NCBI RefSeq assembly: GCF_001865065.1
Contig: NZ_MJGN01000045.1
Span: 233,432 to 297,431, forward strand
DNA: 64,000 nucleotides
Direction of reading: 5' to 3'
From: Curtobacterium sp. MCBA15_008
Lineage (GTDB): Bacteria > Actinomycetota > Actinomycetes > Actinomycetales > Microbacteriaceae
The notes below the pieces were generated by a model that ran no database searches, was not told where the DNA came from, and saw only the letters and a program-made list of their open reading frames with translations. Positions 51,019 to 59,673 of this stretch are shown here, one piece after another (within the stretch, counting starts at the first letter, position 1; every line of letters begins with the position of its first letter). Both the position numbers and the translations under genes were made by a program.

Positions 51019-51522
51019 TCAGGCGCGCTTGCGCCGCGGGCGGGCCGAGCGCGGTGGGATCGTCCGCATGTGGTCCCGCACCCGCCCGAGGACGTCCGCG
51101 AGCACCCCGACGTCCTGCGCGGAGAGGGGGTCGAGGAAGAGCTGCTGGAGCACCTCGACGTGCCCGGGGAACACCCGCGCCAGCACGTCCCGCCCCGCGT
51201 CGGTGATCGTCACCGTCACGCCGCGTTCGTCGTCGGCCGACGGGCTCCTGGTCACGAGCCCCGCCTGCTCGAGCAGTCCGATCTGGTAGGTCAGGCCGCT
51301 GCGGCTGTAGACGACGCCGTCGGCCAGGTCGGTCATCCGTTGGCTGCCGTCCGCGGCGTCGCCGAGCGTGGCGAGGAGCTGGAACTGCACGTAGCTCAGC
51401 CCGCCGGCCTCCTTCAGCTGCTGCTCGACGGTGTGCCGGAGCAGGCTGCTGACCTCGATGAGGGCGAAGTAGGCGCCGAGCTCGGTGGGGTCGAGCGGCG
51501 GTGCGGAGGCGTCGTCGGACAT
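51019..51522 (-). CDS. MarR family transcriptional regulator
   Basis: 167 residues with a winged helix (RMTDLADGVVYSRSGLTYQI, then the wing SADDERGVTVTITD). Ends with an Arg/Lys-rich tail RPRRKRA. TAGGAT ends six bases before the ATG at 51522, a leaderless layout. Target unknown; it is convergent with the Dabb gene. Confidence 0.87.
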   Translation of the reverse strand: MSDDASAPPLDPTELGAYFALIEVSSLLRHTVEQQLKEAGGLSYVQFQLLATLGDAADGSQRMTDLADGVVYSRSGLTYQIGLLEQAGLVTRSPSADDERGVTVTITDAGRDVLARVFPGHVEVLQQLFLDPLSAQDVGVLADVLGRVRDHMRTIPPRSARPRRKRA

Positions 51523-51566
51523 GCAGCGATCCTACGGTGCTCCGAATTCGAAGCGGCTCGGGGGTG

Positions 51567-52421
51567 TCAGCGGGAGTGGGCCTGGGCCGCACCGAGCACG
51601 CCGAGGAGCGCGAGGGCGTCGGCGTCGGGCGATCCGACCGGTGCGGTGTAGAGCACCAGGAACTGGTCGTGGTCGGTCAGGGCGAGGCTGTCGCAGTCCA
51701 CCGTCACGGGGCCGACCGCCGGGTGCCGGAAGGTCTTCGAGAGCACCGGGGCGGTCTGCACGTCGTGCCGTTCCCACAGCTCGGCGAACTCCGCGTTGCC
51801 GGTCCGGAGCTCCTCGACGAGGCCGGTGACGGCGAGGTCGGACGGGTAGCGCGTCAGCGTGGTGCGGAGCTGCATCACGACGTGCCGCCGGAACTCCGCA
51901 CCGTCCGAGATGCCGTACGGCGGATCGGCAGGGAACGACGAGCCGACGGTGGGGAACGCCTGCCGGGCGAGGTTCCGTCCGGCGCGGTCGCGGGCTCCGA
52001 AGTCCTCCATGAGCGCCGCGGCGAGGTCGTTCCAGGCGAGGACCTCGAAGTCCGCCGAGAGCACGATCGCCGCGGTCTGGGGAAGCCGCTCGATCACCGC
52101 CAGGATGCTCGGGCGGACGTCGCGGCGCACCGCGCCGGCGTGCAGCGCGGCCGTCCCGGCGAGCAGGTGCAGGTGTGCCGACTCGGAGTCGGTCAGGCAG
52201 AGGGCTCCTGTGATCCCGGCGAGCACCTCGGCCGAGGGCCTCGGTGCGCGGCCCTGCTCGAGCCGCACGTAGTACTCGGTCGAGATGTGGGCGAGGACCG
52301 CCACCTCCTCGCGTCGGAGACCCGGCGTCCGGCGACGGGGACCCGACGGCAGGCCGACGTCCTCCGGCCGGACCCGCTCACGTCGGGATCGGAGGAACGC
52401 GGCGAGCTCCTGCTTGTCCAT
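51567..52421 (-). CDS. XRE-type regulator with MmyB-like ligand domain
   Basis: 284 residues. N-terminal helix-turn-helix (LAAFLRSRRERVRPEDVGLP, then LRREEVAVLAHISTEYYVRLEQGRA in outline), followed by the MmyB-like domain common in actinobacterial regulators (DFEVLAWNDLAAALMEDF). Typically controls a divergent oxidoreductase; here an SDR gene starts 87 bases away on the other strand. Confidence 0.87.
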   Translation of the reverse strand: MDKQELAAFLRSRRERVRPEDVGLPSGPRRRTPGLRREEVAVLAHISTEYYVRLEQGRAPRPSAEVLAGITGALCLTDSESAHLHLLAGTAALHAGAVRRDVRPSILAVIERLPQTAAIVLSADFEVLAWNDLAAALMEDFGARDRAGRNLARQAFPTVGSSFPADPPYGISDGAEFRRHVVMQLRTTLTRYPSDLAVTGLVEELRTGNAEFAELWERHDVQTAPVLSKTFRHPAVGPVTVDCDSLALTDHDQFLVLYTAPVGSPDADALALLGVLGAAQAHSR

Positions 52422-52453
52422 GCGCCGAGTCTGCCGCGTCCGAGCCGCCGGAC

Positions 52454-52478
52454 CCTGGTACCGGATGTACCTGGTTCC
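52454..52478. promoter_or_regulatory. Direct repeats between the XRE regulator and SDR genes
   Basis: CCTGGTACC (52454-52462) and CCTGGTTCC (52470-52478) are spaced 16 bases apart, about one and a half helical turns. Candidate binding sites for the divergent XRE-type regulator. Confidence 0.45.
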
Positions 52479-52507
52479 GGGGTCGCGGTACGGGCGACGC
52501 TGACGAC

Positions 52508-53296
52508 ATGACCAACGAGACCACCCCGACCTCCGCTCCGATCGGCCTGCTCACCGGCAAGGTCGTCCTCATCACCGGCGCGAGCCGTGGCATCGGCGCT
52601 GCAGCCGCCCGCCTGTTCGCCCGGGAAGGCGCCTCGGTCGTGCTCGCCGCACGGACCACCTCGGCACTCGAGGCCGTCGTCGCCGACGTCCGGACAGCGG
52701 GCGGCGCGGCCGAGGCGGTCGCGCTCGACCTCGCCGATCCCGCGAGCATCCGCGCCGCCGTCGCGCACGTCGACACCCTGCACGGGCGCCTCGACGGCGC
52801 CTTCAACAACGGTGCGGCGATCCAGCAGCCCGGGCCGCTCGACACCACGAGCGACGACGACCTCGACACGCAGTTCGCGGTGAACTTCCGCGGGCACTGG
52901 GTCGCGATGACCGCCGAGGCCGACCTCATGCGGCGGACGGGTGGCGGTGCGATCGTCAACACGTCGAGCATCGGGAGCCGCCGCGCGAACCCGGCACTGC
53001 CGGCGTACGGCGCGATGAAGCGAGCGCTCAACAGCATCACCGAGACCGCCGCCGTGACCTGGGCGCCCGAGGGCATCCGGGTGAACGGCATCACCCCGGG
53101 TGGCACCGCCACCGAGATGATCGACGCGTGGGAGGCGGCGACCCCGGGGATCGTCGAGCAGATCAACGCGTCGGTCCCGCTCGGGCGGATGGCGGAGCCG
53201 AGCGAGGTCGCCGAGGTCGCCGCGTGGCTGCTCAGCGACCGGGCGTCCATGGTGACCGGCGCGATCGTGCCGGTGGACGGCGGCGCCGGCGCCTGA
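52508..53296 (+). CDS. SDR family oxidoreductase
   Basis: 262 residues. Cofactor motif ITGASRGIGAAAA, NNG in FNNGAAIQQPG (in place of NNAG), catalytic Ser in NTSSIGSRR and Tyr-x3-Lys in AYGAMKRALN. C-terminal DGGAGA is typical. Probably controlled by the divergent XRE/MmyB regulator. ATG at 52508. Confidence 0.88.
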   Translation: MTNETTPTSAPIGLLTGKVVLITGASRGIGAAAARLFAREGASVVLAARTTSALEAVVADVRTAGGAAEAVALDLADPASIRAAVAHVDTLHGRLDGAFNNGAAIQQPGPLDTTSDDDLDTQFAVNFRGHWVAMTAEADLMRRTGGGAIVNTSSIGSRRANPALPAYGAMKRALNSITETAAVTWAPEGIRVNGITPGGTATEMIDAWEAATPGIVEQINASVPLGRMAEPSEVAEVAAWLLSDRASMVTGAIVPVDGGAGA

Positions 53297-53330
53297 GCAG
53301 GCACCGCGGCTCGCGATGGTGACGATCTGA

Positions 53331-53375
53331 CGAACGGGAGGCGCGGTGCGGGCCCGACCCGCGCCTCCCGTCCGT
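53331..53375. repeat. Dispersed GC-rich palindromic repeat
   Basis: Arms GACGAACGGGAGGCGCGG and CCGCGCCTCCCGTCCGTC around TGCGGGCCCGAC. Sits between the SDR stop and the pyroglutamyl peptidase start, as a terminator for the former. Confidence 0.85.
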
Positions 53376-53395
53376 CTGCTCCGTACGATGGGGCC

Positions 53396-54043
53396 GTGGC
53401 TGCCGCGACCGAACCGACCGTCCTGCTGACCGCCTTCGAGCCCTTCGGCGGCGACGCCCGGAACCCGTCGTGGGATGCCGCGGAGCGGCTGGCCGCGACG
53501 TGGGAGGGACCGGCGACGCTGGTCGTCGAGCAGCTGCCGGTCGTCTTCGCCGAGGAACGCTCCCGGCTCGCCGGTCTCATCGCGAAGCACCGGCCGTCCG
53601 TCGTCATCGCGACGGGTCTCGCTGCCGGACGGGCCGCGGTCACGCCGGAGCGCATCGCGATCAACGTGATGGACGCACGGATCCCGGACAACGCCGGAGC
53701 GCAGCCGGTCGACGAACCGATCGACCCGTTCGGCGCGCCCGCTGCCTTCTCCGGCCTGCCGATCAAGCGGATCGTGCGGGACGTCCGGGCCGCCGGAGTC
53801 CCCGCCGCCGTGTCCAACACCGCGGGCACGTTCACCTGCAACCAGGTGTTCTACGAGCTGATGTCGTTCGCCGAGCGCGAGGGGTTCCGGGCCGGTTTCG
53901 TGCACGTGCCCGCGACGCCGGACATCGCCGGGGACGGGCCGTCGCTCGAGCTGGAGCAGATCGTCACCGCTCTCGACGCGGTCGTCCGGGCGTCGATCGA
54001 CCCGTCGGCGGACATCGTCGAGCAGGGCGGCGCGGAGTCCTGA
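53396..54043 (+). CDS. pcp: Pyroglutamyl-peptidase I
   Basis: 215 residues, the usual family length. FEPFGGDARNPSWDAAERL at the N-terminus, the catalytic Glu region ERIAINVMDARIPDN, catalytic Cys in TAGTFTCNQVFYELM and His in FVHVPATPD complete the Glu-Cys-His triad. Removes N-terminal pyroglutamate from peptides. GTG start at 53396, six bases after TACGAT (leaderless layout). Confidence 0.92.
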   Translation: MAAATEPTVLLTAFEPFGGDARNPSWDAAERLAATWEGPATLVVEQLPVVFAEERSRLAGLIAKHRPSVVIATGLAAGRAAVTPERIAINVMDARIPDNAGAQPVDEPIDPFGAPAAFSGLPIKRIVRDVRAAGVPAAVSNTAGTFTCNQVFYELMSFAEREGFRAGFVHVPATPDIAGDGPSLELEQIVTALDAVVRASIDPSADIVEQGGAES

Positions 54044-54071
54044 GACCGCCGCGCCGCCACGGCTCGCGCGG

Positions 54072-55796
54072 TCAGATGAACTGGCGGAAGTTGGTCGACG
54101 CCAGGTCGAGCAGCTCGTCGCCGCGGCCGGACAGCACGGTGCGGATCGCGTAGAGCGTGAAGCCCTTCGCCTGCTCGAGCGTCACCGCGGGCGGCATCGA
54201 GAGCTCCTGCCGGTCGGACTTCACCGAGACGAGCGCCGGGCCGTCGTGTGCGAGCGCCGCCGCGAGGGCGTCCTCGAGCTGGTCGGACTCGTCGACGCGG
54301 AACCCCGCGATGCCGATGGCCTCGGCGACCTTCGCGAAGTCCGGGTTCTGCAGCTCGGTACCGAAGTTCACGAAGCCGGCGGCCTTCATCTCGAGCTCGA
54401 CGAAGTTCAGCGACGAGTTGTCGAACACGACGATCTTCACGGGCAGCTTGTTCTGCACGATCGTGATCAGCTCGCCGAGCAGCATCGTCAGGCCGCCGTC
54501 GCCCGCCAGCGCGACGACCTGGCGATCGGGGTGGGAGGTCTGCGCGCCGATCGCCATCGACACCGCGTTCGCCATGGTGCCGTGCACGAACGAGCCGATG
54601 AGGCGCCGGTCGCCGTTCATCGTGAGGTAGCGCGACGCCCACACCACGGGGGAGCCGACGTCCGGGATGAACACGGCGTCCTGCGCGGCGATCCGGTCGA
54701 GCACCCGGACGACGTACTGCGGGTGCAGCGCCTTGTGCTTGCCGGCGGGTACGGCCAGGTCGTCGAGCTTGGCGCGGGTCTTCGTGTAGTGCCGCCGGGC
54801 CTCTTCGAGGTGCTTGGTCGGGTGCGAGCCGGTGAGCAGGGGGATGAGGGCGAGGGCGGTGTCCTTGACCGTGCCGACCAGGCCGATGTCGACGGGGTGT
54901 CGCCGACCGAGCTGGGAGCCGCGGATGTCGACCTGCACGTGCTTCGCCTTCGCGGGGAAGAACTGCTGGTACGGGAAGTCGGTGCCGAGCATGAGGACCA
55001 CGTCGGCGTCCTCCATCGCGCGGTACCCGGAGGCGAAGCCGAGCAACCCCGTCATGCCGACGTCGTATGGGTTGTCCCACTCGATGTGCTCCTTGCCGCG
55101 CAGGGCGTGCACGATCGGGGCCTGCAGCCGTTCGGCGAGGGCGACGACCTCGTCGTGGGCGCCCGCGACGCCGGCACCGGCCAGGATCGTGACCTTGTCC
55201 GCACCGTTGAGGAGCTCGGCGGTGCGCTGCAGCTCGGCCTCGCTGGGCAGGATGCGGGGCGTCGCGCGCTCGATGCGGGTGACGCGCTCGTGCTTCGCCT
55301 CGGCCAGCAGGACGTCGCCGGGGATGACGAGGACCGCGACGCCGCGCTTCTCGATGGCCTCGCGCATCGCGATCTCGAGCAGGCGGGGCATCTGCGTGGG
55401 GTCGGCGACGTACTCGACGTAGACCGAGCACTCGCGGAACAGCTCCTGCGGGTGGGTCTCCTGGAAGTACCCGGAGCCGATCTCGGCCGTCGGGATGTGC
55501 GCGGCGATCGCCAGGACCGGCACGCGCGAGCGGTTCGCGTCGTACAGACCGTTGATCAGGTGCAGGTTGCCCGGGCCGCAGCTGCCGGCGCAGACGGCGA
55601 GGTTCCCGGTCAGTTCGGCCTCGGCGGAGGCGGCGAACGCGGCCGCCTCCTCGTGTCGGACGTGCTCCCACCGGATCGACCCGTCCTTCCGGAGTGCGTC
55701 GGTGAAGCCGTTGAGGGAGTCCCCGGGGAGACCGTAGATCCGCTCGACGTGGTTCTCGCGGAGGGCGGCGACGATGTTCTCGGCAACGGTTGTCAT
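54072..55796 (-). CDS. poxB: Pyruvate oxidase/dehydrogenase (ThDP, FAD-dependent)
   Basis: 574 residues, close to the 572 of E. coli PoxB. ThDP pyrimidine-domain Glu in HVRHEEAAAFAASAEAELTG (RHEEAAAF), FAD domain in the middle, and the ThDP motif beginning ALAGDGGLTMLLGEL and ending FDNSSLNF (GDG-x-N). It converts pyruvate to acetate and CO2, passing electrons to quinone. The C-terminal end ASTNFRQFI may be the membrane-binding part. ATG at 55796. Confidence 0.9.
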   Translation of the reverse strand: MTTVAENIVAALRENHVERIYGLPGDSLNGFTDALRKDGSIRWEHVRHEEAAAFAASAEAELTGNLAVCAGSCGPGNLHLINGLYDANRSRVPVLAIAAHIPTAEIGSGYFQETHPQELFRECSVYVEYVADPTQMPRLLEIAMREAIEKRGVAVLVIPGDVLLAEAKHERVTRIERATPRILPSEAELQRTAELLNGADKVTILAGAGVAGAHDEVVALAERLQAPIVHALRGKEHIEWDNPYDVGMTGLLGFASGYRAMEDADVVLMLGTDFPYQQFFPAKAKHVQVDIRGSQLGRRHPVDIGLVGTVKDTALALIPLLTGSHPTKHLEEARRHYTKTRAKLDDLAVPAGKHKALHPQYVVRVLDRIAAQDAVFIPDVGSPVVWASRYLTMNGDRRLIGSFVHGTMANAVSMAIGAQTSHPDRQVVALAGDGGLTMLLGELITIVQNKLPVKIVVFDNSSLNFVELEMKAAGFVNFGTELQNPDFAKVAEAIGIAGFRVDESDQLEDALAAALAHDGPALVSVKSDRQELSMPPAVTLEQAKGFTLYAIRTVLSGRGDELLDLASTNFRQFI

Positions 55797-55907
55797 GCAC
55801 TCGTGTCTAGTCGCGGGAGCTGCTACTCGCACGTCGCTGAGTGCTCTCGGATCGACGCGTACCGATCTCCAGGTCGCCACCGGACTCCGGTCTGCGACGA
55901 TGAGCGG

Positions 55908-56630
55908 ATGTCCGACGCCGCGATCCGCCCCCGCCGACGACCGAACGACGTCGACGGGATCCTCCTCCCGAGCCGGTACCCGCTCGCGTCGATCGCGCTC
56001 GCCGTCGCCGCCGTGATCGTCATCACGATCGTCGGGTTCACCCTCGGCACGGTCGACATCGGGCTCTCGAAGGCGCTCAACACCCTGCACACCGGGGCGA
56101 TCGGCGCGTTCTCGGACGCGGTCTACCACGTGATCAGTCCCGGACCGGCGATCGGCATCACGGTCGTGGTCGTCGCGGTGATCTGGTGGCGGGGGCGCGA
56201 CCTCCGTCCAGCGCTGGCGTTCGGCGGCACGATCGCGATCACGTGGGTGCCGTCGGCGGTCGTGAAGGAGATCGTGCACCGGGCGCGGCCCGACGTCGCC
56301 GTGCTGCCGCACCCGTTCCCGGTGCAGCCCGACCCCGGCTACCCGAGCGGCCACACGGTGTACATCACCGCGTTCGTGGTCGCGCTCATCTGGCTCCTCC
56401 GCGAGACCCGGTGGCACCGGCTGGTCCTGACGCTCGGGACGGTGGCGATCGTGGTGGTGTTCTTCGCGGTGACGATCGACGCGGTGCACTACCCGACCGA
56501 CGCGATCGCCTCGATCGTGTGGGCGTTGGCCGTGGCTCCGGGCGTGCGCGTCGTGTGGGTGGACTGGCTGATTCCGCGGATCCCGTTCCTGCGGCCCCGC
56601 GGGTCGGCCGCGGGGTCGATCCGCGCGTAG
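55908..56630 (+). CDS. PAP2 family phosphatase
   Basis: 240 residues with about six membrane helices. Phosphatase motifs: KEIVHRARPDV (K-x6-R-P), GYPSGHTVYITAF (P-S-G-H) and a third motif in TIDAVHYPTDAIAS. Likely a membrane lipid phosphatase (undecaprenyl pyrophosphate or phosphatidate). ATG at 55908. Confidence 0.9.
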   Translation: MSDAAIRPRRRPNDVDGILLPSRYPLASIALAVAAVIVITIVGFTLGTVDIGLSKALNTLHTGAIGAFSDAVYHVISPGPAIGITVVVVAVIWWRGRDLRPALAFGGTIAITWVPSAVVKEIVHRARPDVAVLPHPFPVQPDPGYPSGHTVYITAFVVALIWLLRETRWHRLVLTLGTVAIVVVFFAVTIDAVHYPTDAIASIVWALAVAPGVRVVWVDWLIPRIPFLRPRGSAAGSIRA

Positions 56631-56640
56631 TAGGACGAAT

Positions 56641-56749
56641 CGCGCATAGGGAGCAGGAACTTCCTGCTCCATACGCGCGGAACGACTTCCTCCGCGCGGA
56701 ACGACCTCCTACGCGCGGAACGACCCCCTACGCGCGGAACGACCCCCTA
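56641..56749. repeat. Hairpin plus 19-bp tandem repeat between convergent genes
   Basis: GGAGCAGGAACTTCCTGCTC with final C is a perfect inverted repeat (56650-56670). It is followed by four tandem 19-bp units of the form ACGCGCGGAACGACCCCCT (56673-56691, 56692-56710, 56711-56729 and 56730-56748). The last two are identical and the last unit runs into the stop codon of the MFS gene. The units share CGCGCGGAACGAC. Confidence 0.85.
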
Positions 56750-58000
56750 CGCCCGGACGTGCCCCTCGCGCACGCGACCCCGCGCAGCGAGCAGCGCCAG
56801 CACCGCGATCACCGCGGCGGCCAGCATCACGATCGCGAGCGGCACCGCCGTCGTCGACCCGCCGATGCTCACGAGCGGCGAGACCAGTGCGGCCAGCCCG
56901 AACTGCAGCGCACCGAGCACCGCCGAGGCGCTGCCCGCCGAGGACGGCACGGCGCCGAGGGCCAGCGCCGTCGCGTTCCCGAGCACCAGCCCGAGCGACC
57001 CCACCGCCGTGAACAGCGGCACCGCGAGCCAGAACTCCGGCGCCCCGGTGGCGACGAGGAGCCCGAAGGCCACGGTCGACGCGAGCACGAGGACGATGCC
57101 GAGCGTCAGCACGCCGACGACCGAGCGGGTGGCCGTGAGCTTTGCCGACAGGACGCTGATGCCCATCAGCGCCAGGGCGTTGAGGCCGAACGCGATCCCG
57201 TAGCCGACCGTCCCGAGCCCGAGCATGTCCTGGTACAGGAACGGCGAGGCGGAGATGTACGCCATCATCACGGCGAACGCGAAGCCGAACACGGCGGTGT
57301 AGCCGAGGAACGTCCGGGAGCGGAGGGCACGCAGCGGCGAACCCGGTCCCTGCCGTTCGGCGCGGAGGGCATCGCGGTGCGAGCGCAGGTGGGTCTCCCG
57401 CACGACGGCGAGCACGGCCACGAGCATGAGGACCGACAGTCCGAGCACGATGCCGAGCAGCCCCCGCCAGCCGATCGGCCCGGTGAGCAGTCCGCCGAGC
57501 AGCGGTGCGACGACCGGGGCGACGCCGCCGACGATCATCATCAGCGAGAACGCACGGGCGGCCGGCTTGCCGGTGGCGAGGTCTGAGATCACCGCGCGCC
57601 CGATGACCATGCCGGCGGCGCCGCCGAGGCCCTGCAGCAGGCGGGCGACGACGAGGACCCCGACGTTCGGGGCCAGCACGGCGGCCGCGCTCGCGAGCAC
57701 GCAGAGCACCGCGCCGGCGATGAGCGGCGGCACGCGGCCGAACCGGTCGGAGAGCGGACCGAACACGAGCTGCCCGCCGGTGACCCCGACCAGGAACGCG
57801 GTGAGGGTGAGCTGGACCGTCGTCGCCGAGGCCTGCAGTTCCCCGGTCATCTGCGGGAAGGCCGGCAGGTAGAGGTCGGTCGCGAAGGGTGCGACGGCGC
57901 TGAGCAGGCCGAGCACGAGCAGGAGTCCCGTCGTGATGCCCTGCTGGCGGGTCGTGTGTGGCGCGGCGTGCGCGCGGATGGTGCCGGTGTCCGTCGTCAT
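56747..58000 (-). CDS. MFS drug efflux transporter (Bcr/CflA type)
   Basis: 417 residues with 12 helices. Motif A is FGPLSDRFGRVPPLIAG, motif C-like GGVAPVVAPLLGGLL indicates export, and FATDLYLPAFPQM is the Bcr/CflA first-helix signature. The ATG at 58000 was chosen; an ATG at 58021 would read through the MarR-type operator. Divergent from a MarR regulator. Confidence 0.88.
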   Translation of the reverse strand: MTTDTGTIRAHAAPHTTRQQGITTGLLLVLGLLSAVAPFATDLYLPAFPQMTGELQASATTVQLTLTAFLVGVTGGQLVFGPLSDRFGRVPPLIAGAVLCVLASAAAVLAPNVGVLVVARLLQGLGGAAGMVIGRAVISDLATGKPAARAFSLMMIVGGVAPVVAPLLGGLLTGPIGWRGLLGIVLGLSVLMLVAVLAVVRETHLRSHRDALRAERQGPGSPLRALRSRTFLGYTAVFGFAFAVMMAYISASPFLYQDMLGLGTVGYGIAFGLNALALMGISVLSAKLTATRSVVGVLTLGIVLVLASTVAFGLLVATGAPEFWLAVPLFTAVGSLGLVLGNATALALGAVPSSAGSASAVLGALQFGLAALVSPLVSIGGSTTAVPLAIVMLAAAVIAVLALLAARGRVREGHVRA

Positions 58001-58002
58001 GA

Positions 58003-58016
58003 TTATGAAATCATAA
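58003..58016. promoter_or_regulatory. MarR-type operator
   Basis: TTATGAAATCATAA is a perfect 14-bp palindrome (TTATGA, AA, TCATAA) in the 45-bp divergent spacer between the Bcr/CflA gene and its MarR neighbour. It is two bases upstream of the transporter ATG, so binding would block transcription. Confidence 0.7.
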
Positions 58017-58045
58017 CTCATCGTCGACGCCGCTACAGTGACGAC

Positions 58046-58492
58046 ATGGAACCCGCGGTGTCCGACGACCTCCTCGCCGAACTCGCCGACGTCGTGCTCC
58101 GGATCTCGCGGGAGGTCGACCCGAACGGTGCGCGGGTGCTCGACATCGTGCCGCTCACCGGCACCGAGGCCCTCGTGATGCGCTGGGTGGACCGGAACCC
58201 CGGATCCACGCCGAGTGCGGTGGCCGAGGCGACGGCCCTCAAGCGCAGCAACCTCAGCGTCGCGGTCGGATCGCTCGTCGCGAAGGGCATGGTCGAACGC
58301 CGTCCCGCCCCCGAGGACGCCCGTACCGTCCAGCTCTTCTCGACCGAGCTCGCCGGGCAGAGCATCGCCCGTCTGCACGCGCACTGGGCCGAGCTGCTGC
58401 GCGCAGCGCTCGCCGGGGACGAGCGCGGCGTCGACGCCACGTTCGCGCTGCTCACGCGGGTCGACGCGAACCTGCGTGACGCGGGCCACTGA
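58046..58492 (+). CDS. MarR family transcriptional regulator
   Basis: 148 residues with winged helix STPSAVAEATALKRSNLSVA and wing RRPAPEDARTVQLFST. TACAGT ends six bases before the ATG at 58046, a leaderless layout. Probable repressor of the divergent efflux transporter through the palindrome at 58003. Confidence 0.88.
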   Translation: MEPAVSDDLLAELADVVLRISREVDPNGARVLDIVPLTGTEALVMRWVDRNPGSTPSAVAEATALKRSNLSVAVGSLVAKGMVERRPAPEDARTVQLFSTELAGQSIARLHAHWAELLRAALAGDERGVDATFALLTRVDANLRDAGH

Positions 58493-58510
58493 CGGTGGAC
58501 GCACCCGGCT

Positions 58511-58560
58511 GACGTCCTGGAGGCACGTGGCGGGCCCGCACCGCGCCTCCAGGCCGTCAG
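58511..58560. repeat. Dispersed GC-rich palindromic repeat
   Basis: Arms GACGTCCTGGAGGCACGTGG and CCGCGCCTCCAGGCCGTC with mismatches (GCACG against CCGCG). Between the convergent MarR and SoxR genes and overlapping the SoxR stop region. Confidence 0.8.
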
Positions 58561-59045
58561 CCGGTCGCCTCCGACACCTCGTCCGCGATCGGCAGCAACC
58601 GGCGGGCTCCGTACCCCTCCGCGCCCAGGGCATCACCCGGGTTCATCACCAGGCAGGCGTTCAGCGAGACGCACCCGCAGCCGATGCACTGGTCCATCTC
58701 GCGCTGCAGCCGCTCGAGTTCGAGCTGACGGGCACGCAGCCGCGCACGCCACCGCTCGTTGAGCCGTTCCCAGTCCCGCAGCGAGGGCATCCGGTCGGAC
58801 GGCAGCGCCTCGAACTGCTCGGCGACCTCGCTGAGCGGGATGCCGAGCCGCTTGGCGACCTGGATGATCGCGATGCGCCGTTCGACGTGCCGCGGGTACA
58901 GGCGGGTGCCGCCGGCCGTGCGCTCCGGGTGGATCAGGCCCTTGCGCTCGTAGAAGTGCAGGGCGGAGGCGGCGACTCCGGTGCGCTCGACCACCTCGCC
59001 GATCGTGAGCAGGTCGGTCGGTCTCGGGGGCTGGATCTCGACCAT
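58557..59045 (-). CDS. soxR: Redox-sensitive MerR-family regulator SoxR
   Basis: 162 residues. MerR helix-turn-helix LTIGEVVERTGVAASALHFY, a dimerisation helix, and CIGCGCVSLNAC (C-x2-C-x-C-x5-C), which holds the [2Fe-2S] cluster in SoxR. In actinobacteria SoxR responds to redox-active compounds. TAGGAT ends seven bases before the ATG at 59045. No soxS is expected in this group. Confidence 0.93.
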   Translation of the reverse strand: MVEIQPPRPTDLLTIGEVVERTGVAASALHFYERKGLIHPERTAGGTRLYPRHVERRIAIIQVAKRLGIPLSEVAEQFEALPSDRMPSLRDWERLNERWRARLRARQLELERLQREMDQCIGCGCVSLNACLVMNPGDALGAEGYGARRLLPIADEVSEATG

Positions 59046-59089
59046 GGTCGAGATCCTACGACCGGCACCGCCCCCGGAGTCCGCACGCG

Positions 59090-59548
59090 TCAGGCGACCG
59101 CTCGGCGGATCATGTCCGCGACCGTGGCTTCGTCGCCGTCCGAGAACTCCGGCGTGATCGCCCACGAGGTCGGCCAGAACGACCCGTCGTCGAGGCGAGC
59201 GGGGTCCTGGAACCCGAGCGTCGAGTAGCGGGCTTTGAACTTGGCCGCGTCCTGGAAGAAGAACACCACCTTGCCGTCCTTCGCGTACGCGGGCATGCCG
59301 TACCAGAGCCGCGGTGCGAGCTCGGGAGCGGCATCGAGCGCGATGCGGTGGATCCGTTCCGCGAGACCCCGGTCCGGCTCGGGCATCTCCGCGATCTTGT
59401 CGACGACGGCCTGGGCATCGGCAGCAGCCTTCTCCGCCTTCGTGCCCTTGGTGCTCCGCGCCCGCTTCACCTCGGCGGCGTGCTCCTGCATCGCGGCACG
59501 CTCCTCGTCGGTGAACGTGCCCTCGGTCTGCTTCGTGGTGGCCATCAT
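59090..59548 (-). CDS. DUF1801 family protein
   Basis: 152 residues. The N-terminal part is Lys/Glu/Ala-rich and helical (HAAEVKRARSTKGTKAEKAA); the C-terminal DUF1801 fold contains APRLWYGMPAYAKDGKVVFFF, given by key residues W-Y-G-M-P-A-Y, and FKARYSTLGF. Related proteins were called iron chaperones by homology to YdhG, but function is not shown. ATG at 59548 with GAGAGGA upstream; the next codon is also ATG. Confidence 0.82.
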   Translation of the reverse strand: MMATTKQTEGTFTDEERAAMQEHAAEVKRARSTKGTKAEKAAADAQAVVDKIAEMPEPDRGLAERIHRIALDAAPELAPRLWYGMPAYAKDGKVVFFFQDAAKFKARYSTLGFQDPARLDDGSFWPTSWAITPEFSDGDEATVADMIRRAVA

Positions 59549-59673
59549 CGCGTCCTCTCGGTCGGTGTGGTCCCATCGTGCCGCCCGGACGCTCCGACTG
59601 CTTCTCCGATCCTGCTCGGGTGCCGAACGGTCGCCGCTGGTACCCTGGCCGGGCTCCACCAACACGCAGTGTG

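Noticed and set aside
54246-56630. Very long plus-strand open frame across the pyruvate oxidase gene
   Set aside because: It is antisense to poxB, with Arg/Gly/Val-biased composition and no domain; only its last part, from 55908, is the real PAP2 gene.
56673-56748. CRISPR array
   Set aside because: Units are 19 bp, directly adjacent and without spacers; no cas genes are nearby.
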